DNA from: Streptomyces djakartensis | GTDB lineage: Bacteria; Actinomycetota; Actinomycetes; Streptomycetales; Streptomycetaceae | Direction: 5' to 3' | DNA length: 51,297 nucleotides | Assembly (NCBI RefSeq): GCF_014651075.1 | Contig: NZ_BMWE01000034.1 | Coordinates: forward strand, 1-51,297 | Shown here: positions 16,748-27,203 of the stretch, in pieces | How the letters are laid out: every line of letters begins with the position of its first letter | Position numbering within the stretch: the stretch's first letter is position 1 | The notes under the pieces: generated by a model | What the model was told of the DNA's origin: nothing | Database searches by the model: none | The model's input: the letters and a program-made list of their open reading frames with translations, nothing else | Position numbers and translations under genes: made by a program

Positions 16748-17530
16748 ATGAACGGCACCATGACGGTCATCGACAGGGGCACGGTGCGCATCCACAGCTA
16801 CATGGCCCCCGATGACAGCCTCAACGTCACCACTCAGCTGATCGAGACTCCGGCGCGACTGATCGCCGTGGACGCCCAGTACGCCCTGGCCTACGCCGAC
16901 GAGGTCGTCGCCTACGCGCGCGGCCTGGGCAAGCCACTGGACCGGGTGATCATCACCCACGCCCACCCGGACCACTTCCACGGCGCCGCCCGCTTTGGCG
17001 CCCCCGTGCACGCGCTGGCCGCGGTACGCGAGCAGATCGCCGCCCAGGGCGACGGCCAGGACCCGACGGGCGCGGTGATCCCGGTCGCGGACATGACGCC
17101 GACCGTGGAGGTCGTACCGGGCACGCAGGTCATCGACGGCGTGCCGTTCGTCTTCGAGAGCCACAGTGGCGGCGAGGCCGCCGACGAGCTGGTGATCAAG
17201 CTTCCCGAGCATGGGGTGCTGGTTGCCCAGGACCTCGTTTACCACGCCACCCACCTCTTCCTGGGTAACAACGACATTCCCGGTTGGATCAAGGCCGTCG
17301 ATGAGCTCGCCGCCGACCCCGCCTACGGCACCGTCCTGCCTGGCCACGGCCTGCCTGCCGGCCCCGAGGTCTTTGACCAGCTGCGCCGCTACCTCGCTGA
17401 TGCGGCCGAGCTGCTCGGCGACGACGGCGAGGCGTACAAGCAGGCCATCACGGCGCGTCATCGCGGCTTCGGCGGTGCGTTCCTGATCGACATCGGCAAC
17501 CAGTACCTCTTCAGTACCGACAACGCCTGA
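16748..17530 (+). CDS. Metallo-beta-lactamase-fold hydrolase
   Basis: A 260-residue protein with the metal-binding motif HAHPDH at 71-76 (ITHAHPDHFHG), further ligand candidates in the FESHSGGEAADEL region, and a late histidine in VLPGHGLPAG. The ATG at 16,748 follows AGAAGGACGCAGACC, a good ribosome binding site. Length and motifs fit small MBL-fold hydrolases (thiol-ester, lactone or similar substrates); the substrate cannot be read from sequence. The NAD(P)-binding gene follows 33 bases downstream, likely in the same operon. Confidence 0.85.
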   Translation: MNGTMTVIDRGTVRIHSYMAPDDSLNVTTQLIETPARLIAVDAQYALAYADEVVAYARGLGKPLDRVIITHAHPDHFHGAARFGAPVHALAAVREQIAAQGDGQDPTGAVIPVADMTPTVEVVPGTQVIDGVPFVFESHSGGEAADELVIKLPEHGVLVAQDLVYHATHLFLGNNDIPGWIKAVDELAADPAYGTVLPGHGLPAGPEVFDQLRRYLADAAELLGDDGEAYKQAITARHRGFGGAFLIDIGNQYLFSTDNA

Positions 17531-17563
17531 CCATCGCCCCCTCTAGTGAAAGAAACCCCCAAC

Positions 17564-18208
17564 ATGAGCAGGATCACCGTGTTCGGCGCCGCCGGAAAGG
17601 CCGGCTCCCGTGTCGTCGCCGAGGCCGCCGCCCGCGGCCACCAGGTCACCGCCGTCGCCCGCGACCTTGACGCGCTGACCGCCCTCCCCGATGGCGTGCA
17701 GGCCGCTGCGGGCGACGTCACCGACCCCGAGTCCGTCGCCGCCCTCACCAAGGGCGCCGATGCGATTGTGCTGACCGTCGGCGGCCCGGACGCCGCCCTC
17801 TACACGAACGCCGTCTCCGCCGCCGCATCGGCCGCCCGCGCCCTGGGCCTGGCCGGCCCGCGCATCCTCCACATGGGCGGCGGCGCGAGCCTCCTCAACA
17901 GCGAGGGCGTGCGCTTCTTCGACGCCCCCGGCTTCCCCGAGGAGTTCAAGCCCTACGCCATCGGCCAGATCCGCGCACTCGACGCCTACCTCGCCCTCGG
18001 CGACGACGTGACCTGGACCTACCTGTCCCCGCCCCCGGTCCACTTCGCCCCCGGCACGCGTTCCGGCCACTACCGCACCGGCCTCGACCACCCCGTCGTC
18101 GGCGACGACGGCCAGGCCCGCATCTCCTACGAGGACTACGCCGCCGCACTCGTCGACGAGATCGAAAACCCCCGCCACCTCAACCGACGCTTCACCGTCG
18201 GCTACTGA
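17564..18208 (+). CDS. NAD(P)-binding NmrA/SDR-like oxidoreductase
   Basis: A 214-residue protein beginning MSRITVFGAAGKAGSRVV, with the Gly-rich dinucleotide motif GAAGKAG at 8-14. AVARD after beta-2, GDVTDPESV, and GGPDAALYTNAVSAA follow, as in atypical short-chain dehydrogenases related to NmrA and flavin reductase-like proteins. Alanine replaces the canonical Tyr-x3-Lys pair, and the C-terminal RISYEDYAAALVDEIE is typical of this subgroup. Second gene of the operon opposite the AraC regulator. Substrate unknown. Confidence 0.85.
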   Translation: MSRITVFGAAGKAGSRVVAEAAARGHQVTAVARDLDALTALPDGVQAAAGDVTDPESVAALTKGADAIVLTVGGPDAALYTNAVSAAASAARALGLAGPRILHMGGGASLLNSEGVRFFDAPGFPEEFKPYAIGQIRALDAYLALGDDVTWTYLSPPPVHFAPGTRSGHYRTGLDHPVVGDDGQARISYEDYAAALVDEIENPRHLNRRFTVGY

Positions 18209-18921
18209 ACAACCAGCCATAACGGCCCCTGGCGGCGTGCGTGCGTGCGCGGGCGGCCAGAGGCCGCCATACATCCACGCAACCGACCGAAGCACTTTCC
18301 CGGGTAGCCCGAGGACTCTCAGGGCCTGTCTAGTTCAGAGAAGTGACCAAACCGAAGCTGATCGCGCCGCTCCAGATGTTCCGGGGCATGACAGACCTCC
18401 GCGGCTACCCCGAGCAGCACCAGGCTATGAGGGCAACCACAGCTGCGCACGCGCAGGAGAGCCCGCCCACGACACCCTGCTCCGGCCCGGCACCGCCGCC
18501 CGCGTCCGCACAGTCTTCTGCGTCCTGCACCGATGACGCCGCGTAGCTGGGTCTGTGTGAAGGCCGTTGGCGTGGCTGAGGTGCTGGCATGAGCGGATCA
18601 AACCTCAAGTGCCGTGATCTGCGCCACATATTCGAAGGGGAAGCGGGCGTTCCGGGGCGTACTGGGGGCGGTTCTCGAGGGTGACCAGGAAGCGTTTTCC
18701 CTGATCACTAAGCGTGTCCGGGGTGCGACTCAGGTGATAGTTTATTTCTCAACGTATTCGCGCGATCACTTTGGGTCAGAAATTGATCGCTTGTGAAATG
18801 CGCGTTCCAGGCACCTGATCCGAAATTCTGCGAGTGAGGACAGCCCGTGTCCTCCAGCATCACCTCCCCTACCGGGGAGGGGGAGTTGATGCTGCCCGCA
18901 GACTGAAAGAGCAGGACCCCA
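18209..18921. other. Intergenic stretch with possible promoter
   Basis: I find no supportable gene here. The segment at 18,730-18,800 is unusually AT-rich for this replicon (GATAGTTTATTTCTC; AGAAATTGATCGC) and probably carries the promoter of the sigma-factor module to the right. A small hairpin, CCTCCCC/GGGGAGG, lies at 18,863-18,880 in the leader of the 18,922 gene. Confidence 0.4.
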
Positions 18922-19110
18922 GTGACCGTTGACGATGTGAGCGCCGTGCTGGTGGGCGTCACCGCACTGCGTGTTTTCGCACCGGATGTGTGCAAGGCAT
19001 CGCGACTGCTGCTCCGTGCAGGCGTCCGGGTCGGTGTGAGCGAGCTGCTGCAGAGCACTGCGCGCACGCCGGCGCCGGCCCCTCAGGCCCCCCACGACCA
19101 GGAGGCCTGA
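18922..19110 (+). CDS. Small protein upstream of sigma factor (62 aa)
   Basis: A GTG start with AGGA seven bases upstream. The product MTVDDVSAVLVGVTALRVFA, PDVCKASRLLLRAGVRVGVS is hydrophobic/amphipathic and ends in a Pro/Ala-rich tail. Its last codons contain GGAGG, placed to serve the sigma-factor-like gene that begins a few bases later, so the genes are likely cotranscribed. No family recognised. Confidence 0.45.
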   Translation: MTVDDVSAVLVGVTALRVFAPDVCKASRLLLRAGVRVGVSELLQSTARTPAPAPQAPHDQEA

Positions 19111-19114
19111 GGTC

Positions 19115-19762
19115 CTGAACAACTTCCCGTCCTACGAAGACTCCGACGGCGCGAGCGAGGCGCAGTTCGACCTGCCGAGCACCGTCGACGGCCTCCACGG
19201 CATCCACTACGTCATGCCCCCGGCCCTCGAGGCCTTCGTCGACCTGTACGCCAAGCCCCATCTGCGCTACGCGCACACCATGCTCGGCGACCAGCAGGCT
19301 GCCCGGGCCGTGGTGCAGCGCTGCTACTCGCACCTGGCGCTGAACTGGGCCGTTGTCCTGAAAGCGGAGAGCCCGGAGGCCTACGCCTGGCGCCTGCTCA
19401 AGCAGCGGGTAGAACTTCATCTGCGGATCACCGGCAGCACACACGGCCCCAGCGACACCGCCCCGCCAGACGTCCGCACCGCCGCCATGCAGCGCGCGGC
19501 CCGGGCAACCCTGGAGGCCCTGCGCAAACAACTGGAGGCCATGGAATCGCCCCTGGGCCTCTACACCGCAATAGCAACACTGCCCGAGCGCCAGTACGAC
19601 GTGATCGTGCTGCACTACGTCCTGGGCTACTCCACACAGCGAGTGGCCAACATCATGGGCATCAAGCCGGACACCGTCCGCGGACACCGGCGCTCGGCCC
19701 GTGAACGCATCGCCAGCAAACTCGGCCTGGACATCCCGGTTGGCGACGAGGAGAAGGAGTAA
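19115..19762 (+). CDS. ECF-like RNA polymerase sigma factor
   Basis: Residues near the C-terminus form sigma region 4: LYTAIATLPERQYDVIVLHY, VLGYSTQRVANIMGIKPDTV, RGHRRSARERI. The N-terminal part (FVDLYAKPHLRYAHTMLGDQ, AYAWRLLKQRVELHL) fits region 2. The nearest ATG is 19,214, but coding similarity continues upstream (NNFPSYEDSDGASEAQFDLP) to a CTG at 19,115 with GGAGG ten bases before it, and no ATG, GTG or TTG lies between. I therefore place the start at this CTG with moderate certainty. It may transcribe an unknown regulon, with the following gene as its partner. Confidence 0.7.
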   Translation: MNNFPSYEDSDGASEAQFDLPSTVDGLHGIHYVMPPALEAFVDLYAKPHLRYAHTMLGDQQAARAVVQRCYSHLALNWAVVLKAESPEAYAWRLLKQRVELHLRITGSTHGPSDTAPPDVRTAAMQRAARATLEALRKQLEAMESPLGLYTAIATLPERQYDVIVLHYVLGYSTQRVANIMGIKPDTVRGHRRSARERIASKLGLDIPVGDEEKE

Positions 19763-19766
19763 CACC

Positions 19767-20396
19767 GTGCCGCGCAGCATCCAAGACATCCTGGCGCAGG
19801 CCGCCCTGCCCAACGACTTCACCGACGAAGACGTCACCGAGCTGAAGCAGGAAATCGTCCGCGAGGTCACAGCCACCCTCATGTTCGGCACCCAGCTAGC
19901 CCCCCAGGGCCACTTCCCGACCATCCTCGACCGAGCCGACAACGACCTCCAGGCCCTAACCGCAGCCCTCCTCTACAGCGACGACGCTGCAGCCCACCTG
20001 GCGAAATTCGCCGAAGAGCCCGCCGACACCGACGGCGCCCTGCACTTCGCCTGCCTGCTCAGCCTCGCCGACTCCTCCGACGGAGCGCAATGGTGGTGGC
20101 AGTTCGCGGCCGGCGCCGGCAACGCCACCGCCGCCCACTGCCTCCACCTGTTCCACCTCGGCCGCGGCGAACTCCGCGACGCCGACCACTGGGCCCACCA
20201 GGCCGTCAACCTGGACACCCACATCCAGCTCACACCCTTCTCCCGCCGGCACACACCCCGCCACCACCCCACCCGCGCCCTGCGCGAAGCAGTCGGCCGA
20301 CTACAAGTCAACGAAGTCGAAGAATGGGGCTTCCAGGTCTTCCGCCCCGACTCACACCTCGCCCACCAGATCAAAGAACTCGCCGACGCCCCCTGA
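19767..20396 (+). CDS. Hypothetical partner of the sigma factor
   Basis: A 209-residue protein from a GTG four bases after the sigma stop, with GAGAAGGAG as ribosome binding site. It is mainly helical and soluble (LKQEIVREVTATLMFG; DLQALTAALLYSDDAAAHLA; GDGALHF-like repeats; HCLHLFHLGRGELRDADHWA), which suggests TPR/Sel1-like packing in the middle. No known domain recognised. Its fixed place directly after a sigma factor suggests a regulator or effector of that sigma. A strong terminator lies 200 bases downstream. Confidence 0.6.
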   Translation: MPRSIQDILAQAALPNDFTDEDVTELKQEIVREVTATLMFGTQLAPQGHFPTILDRADNDLQALTAALLYSDDAAAHLAKFAEEPADTDGALHFACLLSLADSSDGAQWWWQFAAGAGNATAAHCLHLFHLGRGELRDADHWAHQAVNLDTHIQLTPFSRRHTPRHHPTRALREAVGRLQVNEVEEWGFQVFRPDSHLAHQIKELADAP

Positions 20397-20594
20397 ACCC
20401 CTCAGAGACGTCCGATCCCCACACTGGAACGCACGGCTGCCACGGCAAGGGCCGATGCTGGATGCAGGGCGACACCTGCTGACGCAGGGCTTCGATGGCC
20501 TACTGGAGGGTGACGGGGTGGCACCAGCCGCTCTTGGCCGCTGCCCCGTCCTTGTCATGTGGGTGCTCACGGTGACCGCTACCTGGACGGGGCG

Positions 20595-20625
20595 GGCCTC
20601 CTGCCGCCTGCGTCGGCAGGAGGCC
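20595..20625 (+). terminator. Terminator of the sigma module
   Basis: A perfect 12-bp stem (GGCCTCCTGCCG / CGGCAGGAGGCC) with a 7-base loop, followed by TCTTGC. Confidence 0.65.
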
Positions 20626-20832
20626 TCTTGCTACCAATGAGAGCGGCCGGCACCCAATCCGCAGAGCGGGTGGCAAGGGCACCGGCCAACCAAAGACCCT
20701 CACGAAGAGGAACTCAGCCTCCAGCATATCGGGCCACAGGCTCCGCAGGCCTGCCTGCGGAACTCGCGACCGCCCGTCCCTCGCGTCGGCTAGCACGGTC
20801 ATGATCTTGCGTCCGGTGCCAGGCCCACCGCT

Positions 20833-21271
20833 CGGAACATCCCCTAGGGCGAGGAGGACGGAGTCCTCGCCCACCTCGGCGTCCTCATCGACGGAACACC
20901 CCCGCGTTGGCGGGGAGGACGACTCGTACTCGATCTCCGTGACGTCCTGCGCCGGAACACCCCTGCGGGGAGTACCCCTGGGACAGCAGGAACTCGGCAC
21001 GCTTCCAGTGGAACACCCCCGCGTTGGCGGGGAGGACTCGGCCTGGCCGTCCTTCATGAGCGGCCACAGCGGAACACCCCCGCGTTGGCGGGGAGGACCT
21101 GATTGAGTAGGGCGTCACCTACGTGCAGAACGGAACACCCTCGGGGAGAACTGACGCGCCCCCGACCTGGGGTTTTGCCTCACGGAGCACCCCGCATCGG
21201 CAGGGAGGACTCGGCGGCGATCCGCTCGACCTTGCCCGGCTCCGGAACACCCCTGCGTCGGCGGGGAGGAC
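20833..21271 (-). CRISPR. Array 1, degenerate distal segment (about 8 repeats)
   Basis: Repeats of the type I-E Streptomyces kind (minus-strand reading begins GTCCTCCCC and ends GTGTTCCG, stem CCCCGCC/GGCGGGG), at about 20,833, 20,891, 20,957, 21,011, 21,071, 21,131, 21,185 and 21,243. Several are damaged (the ones near 20,957 and 21,131 have lost half the stem) and spacing is irregular. Accumulated decay fits the trailer, leader-distal end of an array transcribed leftward. Confidence 0.85.
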
Positions 21272-21316
21272 ATTGCGACCGCCGGGGGCGATCCTCCGTA
21301 GACCTCAACCCGCGAG

Positions 21317-21931
21317 TCAAGCAGAGTCGAGATGTGGGCCAGCCACGCGAGCAAACTGCTGACGGGCTGTCATGAGCGTCTTGACCTGCAATAGCACCCA
21401 GTACCGATCGACGCCCCGCGAGGGCCGCTTCCGCAGGAAGCGCTTACGCACATCATCGACCGCTTCCTCGCAAACTGCGAGGAGCTCAACGGCAGCAGCG
21501 TCAATCTCGGCTGGTCCGTGCAAGTTGAGCACGGCACAAGCCAGCCGCAGCCGGCCTAAGGTCGCGACAAGGTCCAGGTAGTACTGCTTGCGTGTCCGAT
21601 AGGGCGCGTGAGGAGCATCCAGCATGTCGTGTAGCTGCTCAGTTGTAATCCACGCTGCAAAGGGATGGCGCTTGGCACCAGGACCGTATCCGTTGCTGAA
21701 GGCGGTCAGCCGCTTCTCGAAACGCAGCACCTCGGCGACAACAACGCTGCTTGCACTGCCACGGCTTGACCGCAGGAACTCAAGTTCGACCGCTTGAACT
21801 TGGGCAGCTGCCCCCTCGGCAGCGGCCTTCGCCTGCGCATGCCCACTCCGTGATTGCGCACGGGCCCCAGCCCAGCCGATCGCGGCCGCGACGACGGCCG
21901 TGACGGCTGGTACCCAAACATCTTCCCCCAC
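21317..21931 (-). CDS. Membrane-anchored hypothetical protein interrupting CRISPR array 1
   Basis: About 204 residues from a GTG at 21,931 (MGEDVWVPAV). The open frame continues to 21,964 into repeat-like DNA. The N-terminus is one membrane span (VPAVTAVVAAAIGWAGARAQ), followed by a helical soluble body (QAKAAAEGAAAQVQAVELEF; VVVAEVLRFEKRL; YLDLVATLGRLRLACAVLNL; LLAVCEEAVDDVRKRFLRKR). The family is one of the numerous Streptomyces single-TM hypotheticals. It lies entirely between CRISPR repeats, on the strand of array transcription, and its start codon falls inside a degenerate repeat, so it was inserted or exposed after the array existed. Function unknown; a defence role is only a possibility suggested by location. 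Confidence 0.65.
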   Translation of the reverse strand: MGEDVWVPAVTAVVAAAIGWAGARAQSRSGHAQAKAAAEGAAAQVQAVELEFLRSSRGSASSVVVAEVLRFEKRLTAFSNGYGPGAKRHPFAAWITTEQLHDMLDAPHAPYRTRKQYYLDLVATLGRLRLACAVLNLHGPAEIDAAAVELLAVCEEAVDDVRKRFLRKRPSRGVDRYWVLLQVKTLMTARQQFARVAGPHLDSA

Positions 21932-21962
21932 GTGGGGAGTCTTCCCCCTGTTGTCCAGAGAC

Positions 21963-24900
21963 ACGCGCCCACCCCCGCGTCGGGCGGGGAGTGCCTGTTG
22001 TCATCGGTCGGAAGACCCCCACGTCGGTGGGGAGGAGACCGTGGCGCCCGTCCCGGGCGTACCCGGCCTCGGAACACCCTGCGCGTCTGCGGGGAGGACC
22101 TCGACTACGTACTGCTCAGCCGGGCCGCGTCGGAACACCCCCGTGTCGGCGGGGAGGACCCGATGCGGGTGGTGAGTTCGGCGGCCGTGTTCGGAACACC
22201 CCCGCGTCGGGCGGGGAGGACTGAGCCACCAGCGTCACCCCGGGTTCCGGCGGCGGTGCACCCCCGTGTCGGCGGGGAGGACGCAAAGATCCTCCGGGAA
22301 ATCGGGGAGGACGTCGGAACACCCCCGCGTAGGCGGGGAGGACGCGGCCGTGGCCCCGTCCGACGCCCTCTTGAGCGGAACACCCCCGCGTCGGCGGGGG
22401 CGACTTGAGCAGGACCGCACCGTCTACGCGGCGATGCGGAACACCGCGTCGGCGGGGAGGACCGGCACTCGGGGCAGCGGTGCGGGCGGATCACCGGAAC
22501 ACCCCCGCGTCGGCCGGGAGGACCTCCGTCTGTCCCACAGAAGTGTCAGAGGCAGAGGAACACCCCCGCGTCGGCGGGGAGGACGCTCGGGCAAGAGCTG
22601 GAGCACGCGGGCTCTGTGGAACATCCCCGCGTCGGCGGGGAGGCTGCGGACACGGACGCGCTCGGGTCGATCCGCCGGAACACCGCCGCGTCGGCGGGGA
22701 GGACGCACCCTTGGCCTGTCGGCCCTCCGTGAGCCGCGGAACACCCCCGCGTCCGCCGTCTGCGACGGCCGGACAGGCAATTCCCCACCGCGCGGGGAGG
22801 ACGAGACGTTCAGGCCGTGCGCCGTCTCGGCAATCGGAGCACCCTCGCGTCGGCGGGGAGGACAGGGACCGTTCACTACCGGTTCCGGTCTGGGGCGGAA
22901 CACCGCCGCGTCGGCGGTGAGGACACGATCAGCGCGGCCCTGTCCCTTGCTCGTCACCGGAACACCCCCGCGTCGGCGGGGAGGACTCATGGGGCCCCGG
23001 CACGAAGTCCATGGGGTACGGAACACCCCCGCGTCGGCGGGGAGGACAGCCGCCACGCGGCCGTCACCGACTTGAGAGCCGGAACACCCCCGCGTCGGCG
23101 GGGAGGACGCGCGCCTGTCCCAAACCGTGGCATGGCACCGCGGAACGCCCCCGCATCGGCGGGGAGGACAAGACGAGGTAGTCACCGACGCCGTACCGAT
23201 TCGGAGCACCCCCGCACCGGCGGGGAGGACTCAGCGAAGCGGTGCAGCACGGCCTTGTCTACCGGGACACCCCCGCGTCGGCGGGGAGGACCAGGACATG
23301 AACCGTCAGAAGGAGGTCGTGGGCGGAACACCCTCGCTTTCGGCGGGGAGGCCACCACGCCAAACACCGACTGGCCGTTGATCAGCGGAACACCCCCGCG
23401 CTGGCGGGGAGGACGCGACCGAGGCGGTGGCCTGCGTGCGACGGAACGGATCACCCCTGCGTCGGTGGGGAGGGCTGACGGGAACGGCTACCAGCCCGGC
23501 CCCCGCGGAACACCCTCGCGTCGGCGAGGAGGACAGGTGCGCCAAGTGGTCCTGCGTAGCGCGCTTCGGAGCACCCCCGCGTCGGCGGGGAGGACGCGCG
23601 GTGCTGCCAGTTGATCGCCTCCACCCGCGGAACACCCCCGCGTCTGCGGGGAGGACAGGATGCCGTCTGGGGTGTCGTAGACGGCCACCGGAACACCCCC
23701 GCGTCGGCGGGGAGGACAACCCCGAAAAAGCCGCCCGGTACGCGGTCACCGGAACACCCCCGCATCGGCGGGGAAGACCGCTTCACCTCCGCCACGGACC
23801 GGAACAGCTGCGGAACCCGCCCGCATCGGCGGGGAGGACCAGGTGCTGCCCCGGCTGGAAGGCTTCTTCGCCGGAACACTCCCACGGCGGCGGGGAGGAC
23901 TCCAGCCAGTGAAGGATGTAGACCCCGTCGGGCGGAACATCCCCGCTTCGGCGAGGAGGACCGGAAGACCATGCCCTCCAGGAAGCCGGGCACCGGAACA
24001 CCCGCGTGTCGGCGGGGAGGACGCTCGGGATCGTGGGGGTTGCCATGCTGCCTCCGGAGCACCCCCGCGTCGGCGGGGAGGACAGCAGCGCCTCGGCGCG
24101 CGAGCTGGACTCGTACGGAACACTCCCGCGTCGGCAGGAGGGACACGCGCCTCGTTCTCGATCGTGCGTAGTCCTCGAACACCCCCGCGTCGGTGGGGAG
24201 GACGCGATAGGCAACCCCGACAACCCCGCCTCCCACGGAACACGCCCGCTTCGGCGGGGAGGACTCGGCGAGCGCGATCGCCCCGACAAACGGCGACGGA
24301 ACACCCCCGCGTCGGCGGGGAGGACGGCGAGAAGGGCAACGAAAAGTTCTTCGTCGCCGCCGAGTCGGCGGGGCGGACGGCAAGGTCGTGCTGCAGATCG
24401 AGGCGGTGTTCGGAACACCCCCGCGTCGACAGGGAGGACGCCGCATCCCAGAAAGCGCCGGCCTCGTGGACCGAAACACCCCCGCGTCGGCGGGGAGGAC
24501 TACGCCTCAGTCCAAAAGTCGGCGCCCACGGACGGAACACCCCCGCGTTGGCGGGGAGGACGCCCGCATGGACAACCCCGGCTCGTCGACCGACGGAGCA
24601 CCCCCGCGTCGGCGGGGGGGACGACGCCGGGTACGTGGACATCCTCCGAGGTGACGGAACACCCCCCGCGAACACCCCCTCGTCGGCAGGGAGGACCGAC
24701 CGTACCCGAGGAGGTAGACGGTGCCGTCCGGGACACCCCCTCGTCGGCGGTGAAGACTTGCTGTCGAGCAGGTCGTAGTCCTCGGTGAACGGCACACCCC
24801 CGCGTCGGCGGGGAGGACTTGGGCAGGCCCGCGACCTTGTCCTGGACGTTCGGAACACCCCCGCGTCAGCGGGGAGGACCTCGGCGATGGGCTGCTGTTC

Positions 24901-27056
24901 AACCCCGCGAATGGAACACCGCCACGTCGGCGGGGAGGACGAACGCTGCGCCCTTGCCGGTGGAGTCGATCGCGGAACGGGAGGACTCGGGCTCGCTGGT
25001 CCCCCGGAGCTTCCACCGCGGAACACCCCCGCGTCGGCGGGGAGGACGTCAACAGCCTCTATGTCGACACCGGACTCTACGGAACACCCCCGCGTCGGCG
25101 GGGAGGACCCGCAGAAGATCCCGGGAGCTTCACAGGCCTACGGAACACCCTCGCGGTGGCGGGGAGGACGGCCGGCTTGCCCTTTGCGAGACGGACGGTG
25201 ATGGAACACCCCCGCGTCGGCGGGGAGGACCAGCGCTTCAGAGAGGCCGGGCCGGTCGATTGCGGAGCACCCTCGCGTCGGCGGGGAGGACACCCTCAAC
25301 CGGCTAGCGGTGACCGTCAGCGGCGGAACACTCCCGCGTCGGCGGGCAGGACACGATCCTGATGACCGACTCGCACGCGGACTACGGAACACCCCCGCGT
25401 CGGCGGGGAAGAGTTCGACAGGCCCAGGAAGTCGGCGGCGGTCTTCGGAACACCCCCGCGTCGGCGGGGAGGACCACCGGGGAGGTCCCGGCATGAGCCG
25501 CCCTGTCGGAGCACCCCGCGTCGGCGGGGAGGGCACCTGCTAGAGGATGCCGGCCTTGTCGGTGGGCGGAACACCCCCGCGTCGGCGGGGAGGACCCAGT
25601 GCTCTGGTCGCACGACTGGGGCGACCCCGGAGCACCCCCGCGTTGGCGGGGAGGACCGAGGCGGCTACGCATGGGCACTTCCCGGGTCCGGAACACCCCC
25701 GCGTCGGCGGGGAGGACCCGACGAGTGGCGCACCAGTGACGTGGATTGCCGGAACACCCCCGCGTCGGCGGAGAGGACCCCTGGTTCGTGCCAGAGTCGC
25801 TGTGGGGCTTCGGAACACCCCCGCGTCGGCGGGGAGGACGCCCGCACGGAGAAGGGCGCGCCGGTCTTCGCCGGAACACCCACGCGTCGGCCGGGAGGGC
25901 CTTGGCGATTCGGGAGATTCTCATGGTCAGTCCGGAACACCCCGCGTCGGCGAGGAGGGCGCGGCGCCTGCCGCTGGCACCTGATCGCGTGCGGAACACC
26001 CCCGCGTCGGCGAGGAGGACAACCTCCGCCGCAACTCGTGGCTGCTGAACAACGGAACACCCCCGCGTCGGCGGGGAGGACCGGTGCCCGCGCTTGGCTA
26101 GCGTCCGGCCGGTCGGAACACCCCCGCGTCGGCGGGGAGGACCGAGGGACCACGTTCGGGTAGTAGGGCTGAGTCGGAGCACCCCCGCGTCGGCGGGGAG
26201 GACACCCGGTTCGGCTCCAGCCGCACGTCCTTGAGCGGAGCACCCCCGCGTCGGCGGGGAGGACGCCCGGCACAGGGATCGGTGAACGGTGGCCCGCGGA
26301 GCTCCCCGCGCCGGCGGGGAGGACCTGGTGACGTGCAGATCCTGGTTGTTGGACGTCGGAGCACCCCCGCGTCGGCCGGGAGGACGATATAGGGCACGGG
26401 GGTGATGTCCGTGATCGGCGGAACACCCCCGCGTCGGCAGGGAGGGCGCGAGGCGGATGAGGTCTGCCTCGGGCGGCGGCGGAGCACCCCCGCGTCGGTG
26501 GGAAGGACGCTGCGACGCTCGTCGTGGGCGGCCTCGATGGCGGTGCACCCCCGCGTCGGCGGGGAGGACACGTCGATCAGGGCACGGCCGGACGTGGCGG
26601 GCGGAGCACCCCTGCGTCGGCGGGGAGGACAACCCCGCGCTGGAGTACGTGCAGGAGACGATCGGAGCACCCCGCGTCGGGGGAAGGACGAGCGCGACCG
26701 GGCCCGCATCTCATCTCAGGACGGAACACCCCCGCGTCGGCGGGGAGGACCGGTGGCCGGGACAACGGTGTGTGGCTCGAGGACGGAACACCCCCGCGTC
26801 AGCGGGGAGGACCCGTTGCACCTGGCCCGGCCCTCCTGCTCGGGCGGAACGCCCCCGCGTCGGCGGGGAGGACGCCGGAGTGCAGGACATCTCCATCCAC
26901 ACTGACGGAACACCCCCGCGTCGGCGGGGAGGACGAGCCGCGGCGGCGAGTGAACCGGACCGTAATCGGAACATTCCCGCGTCGGTGAGGAGGGCATCGC
27001 CGCGGTCGAGGCGATCCTGTCGGACTCTGGAGCACTCCCGCGCTGGCGGGGACGTC
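21963..27056 (-). CRISPR. Array 1, main segment (about 84 repeats)
   Basis: Regular 29-nt repeats with 32-33-nt spacers (period 61). On the plus strand they read CGGAACACC...CGCGTCGGCGGGGAGGAC, so the minus strand gives the usual type I-E orientation. Most repeats match the consensus from about 22,900 on. Left-end repeats are degenerate, and irregular units occur near 24,340-24,400 and at 24,660 (a repeat nested in another). A GGAACAC/GGAGCAC polymorphism recurs. The right end (26,967 and 27,028) is also degraded, with no leader-like DNA beyond it. The period of 61 rotates reading frames and creates long false ORFs on both strands. Confidence 0.97.
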
Positions 27057-27203
27057 TGCGGCGCCAGCGAGCGAAGAACGTCGGTGGCGAGCCAGGCGCC
27101 CAGCAGAGCTGCGGCTGCGGGCCCTTGCATGTGGGCGACGGCGGTTCCCCTCATAGCCTGGTAGTTGCCCGGAGCAGCCGCGGAGGTCTGTTATGTGTGG
27201 CGC

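Noticed and set aside
18343..18546. A 67-codon plus-strand ORF (MTKPKLIAPLQMFRGM)
   Set aside because: No ribosome binding site, no known family and a low-complexity C-terminus.
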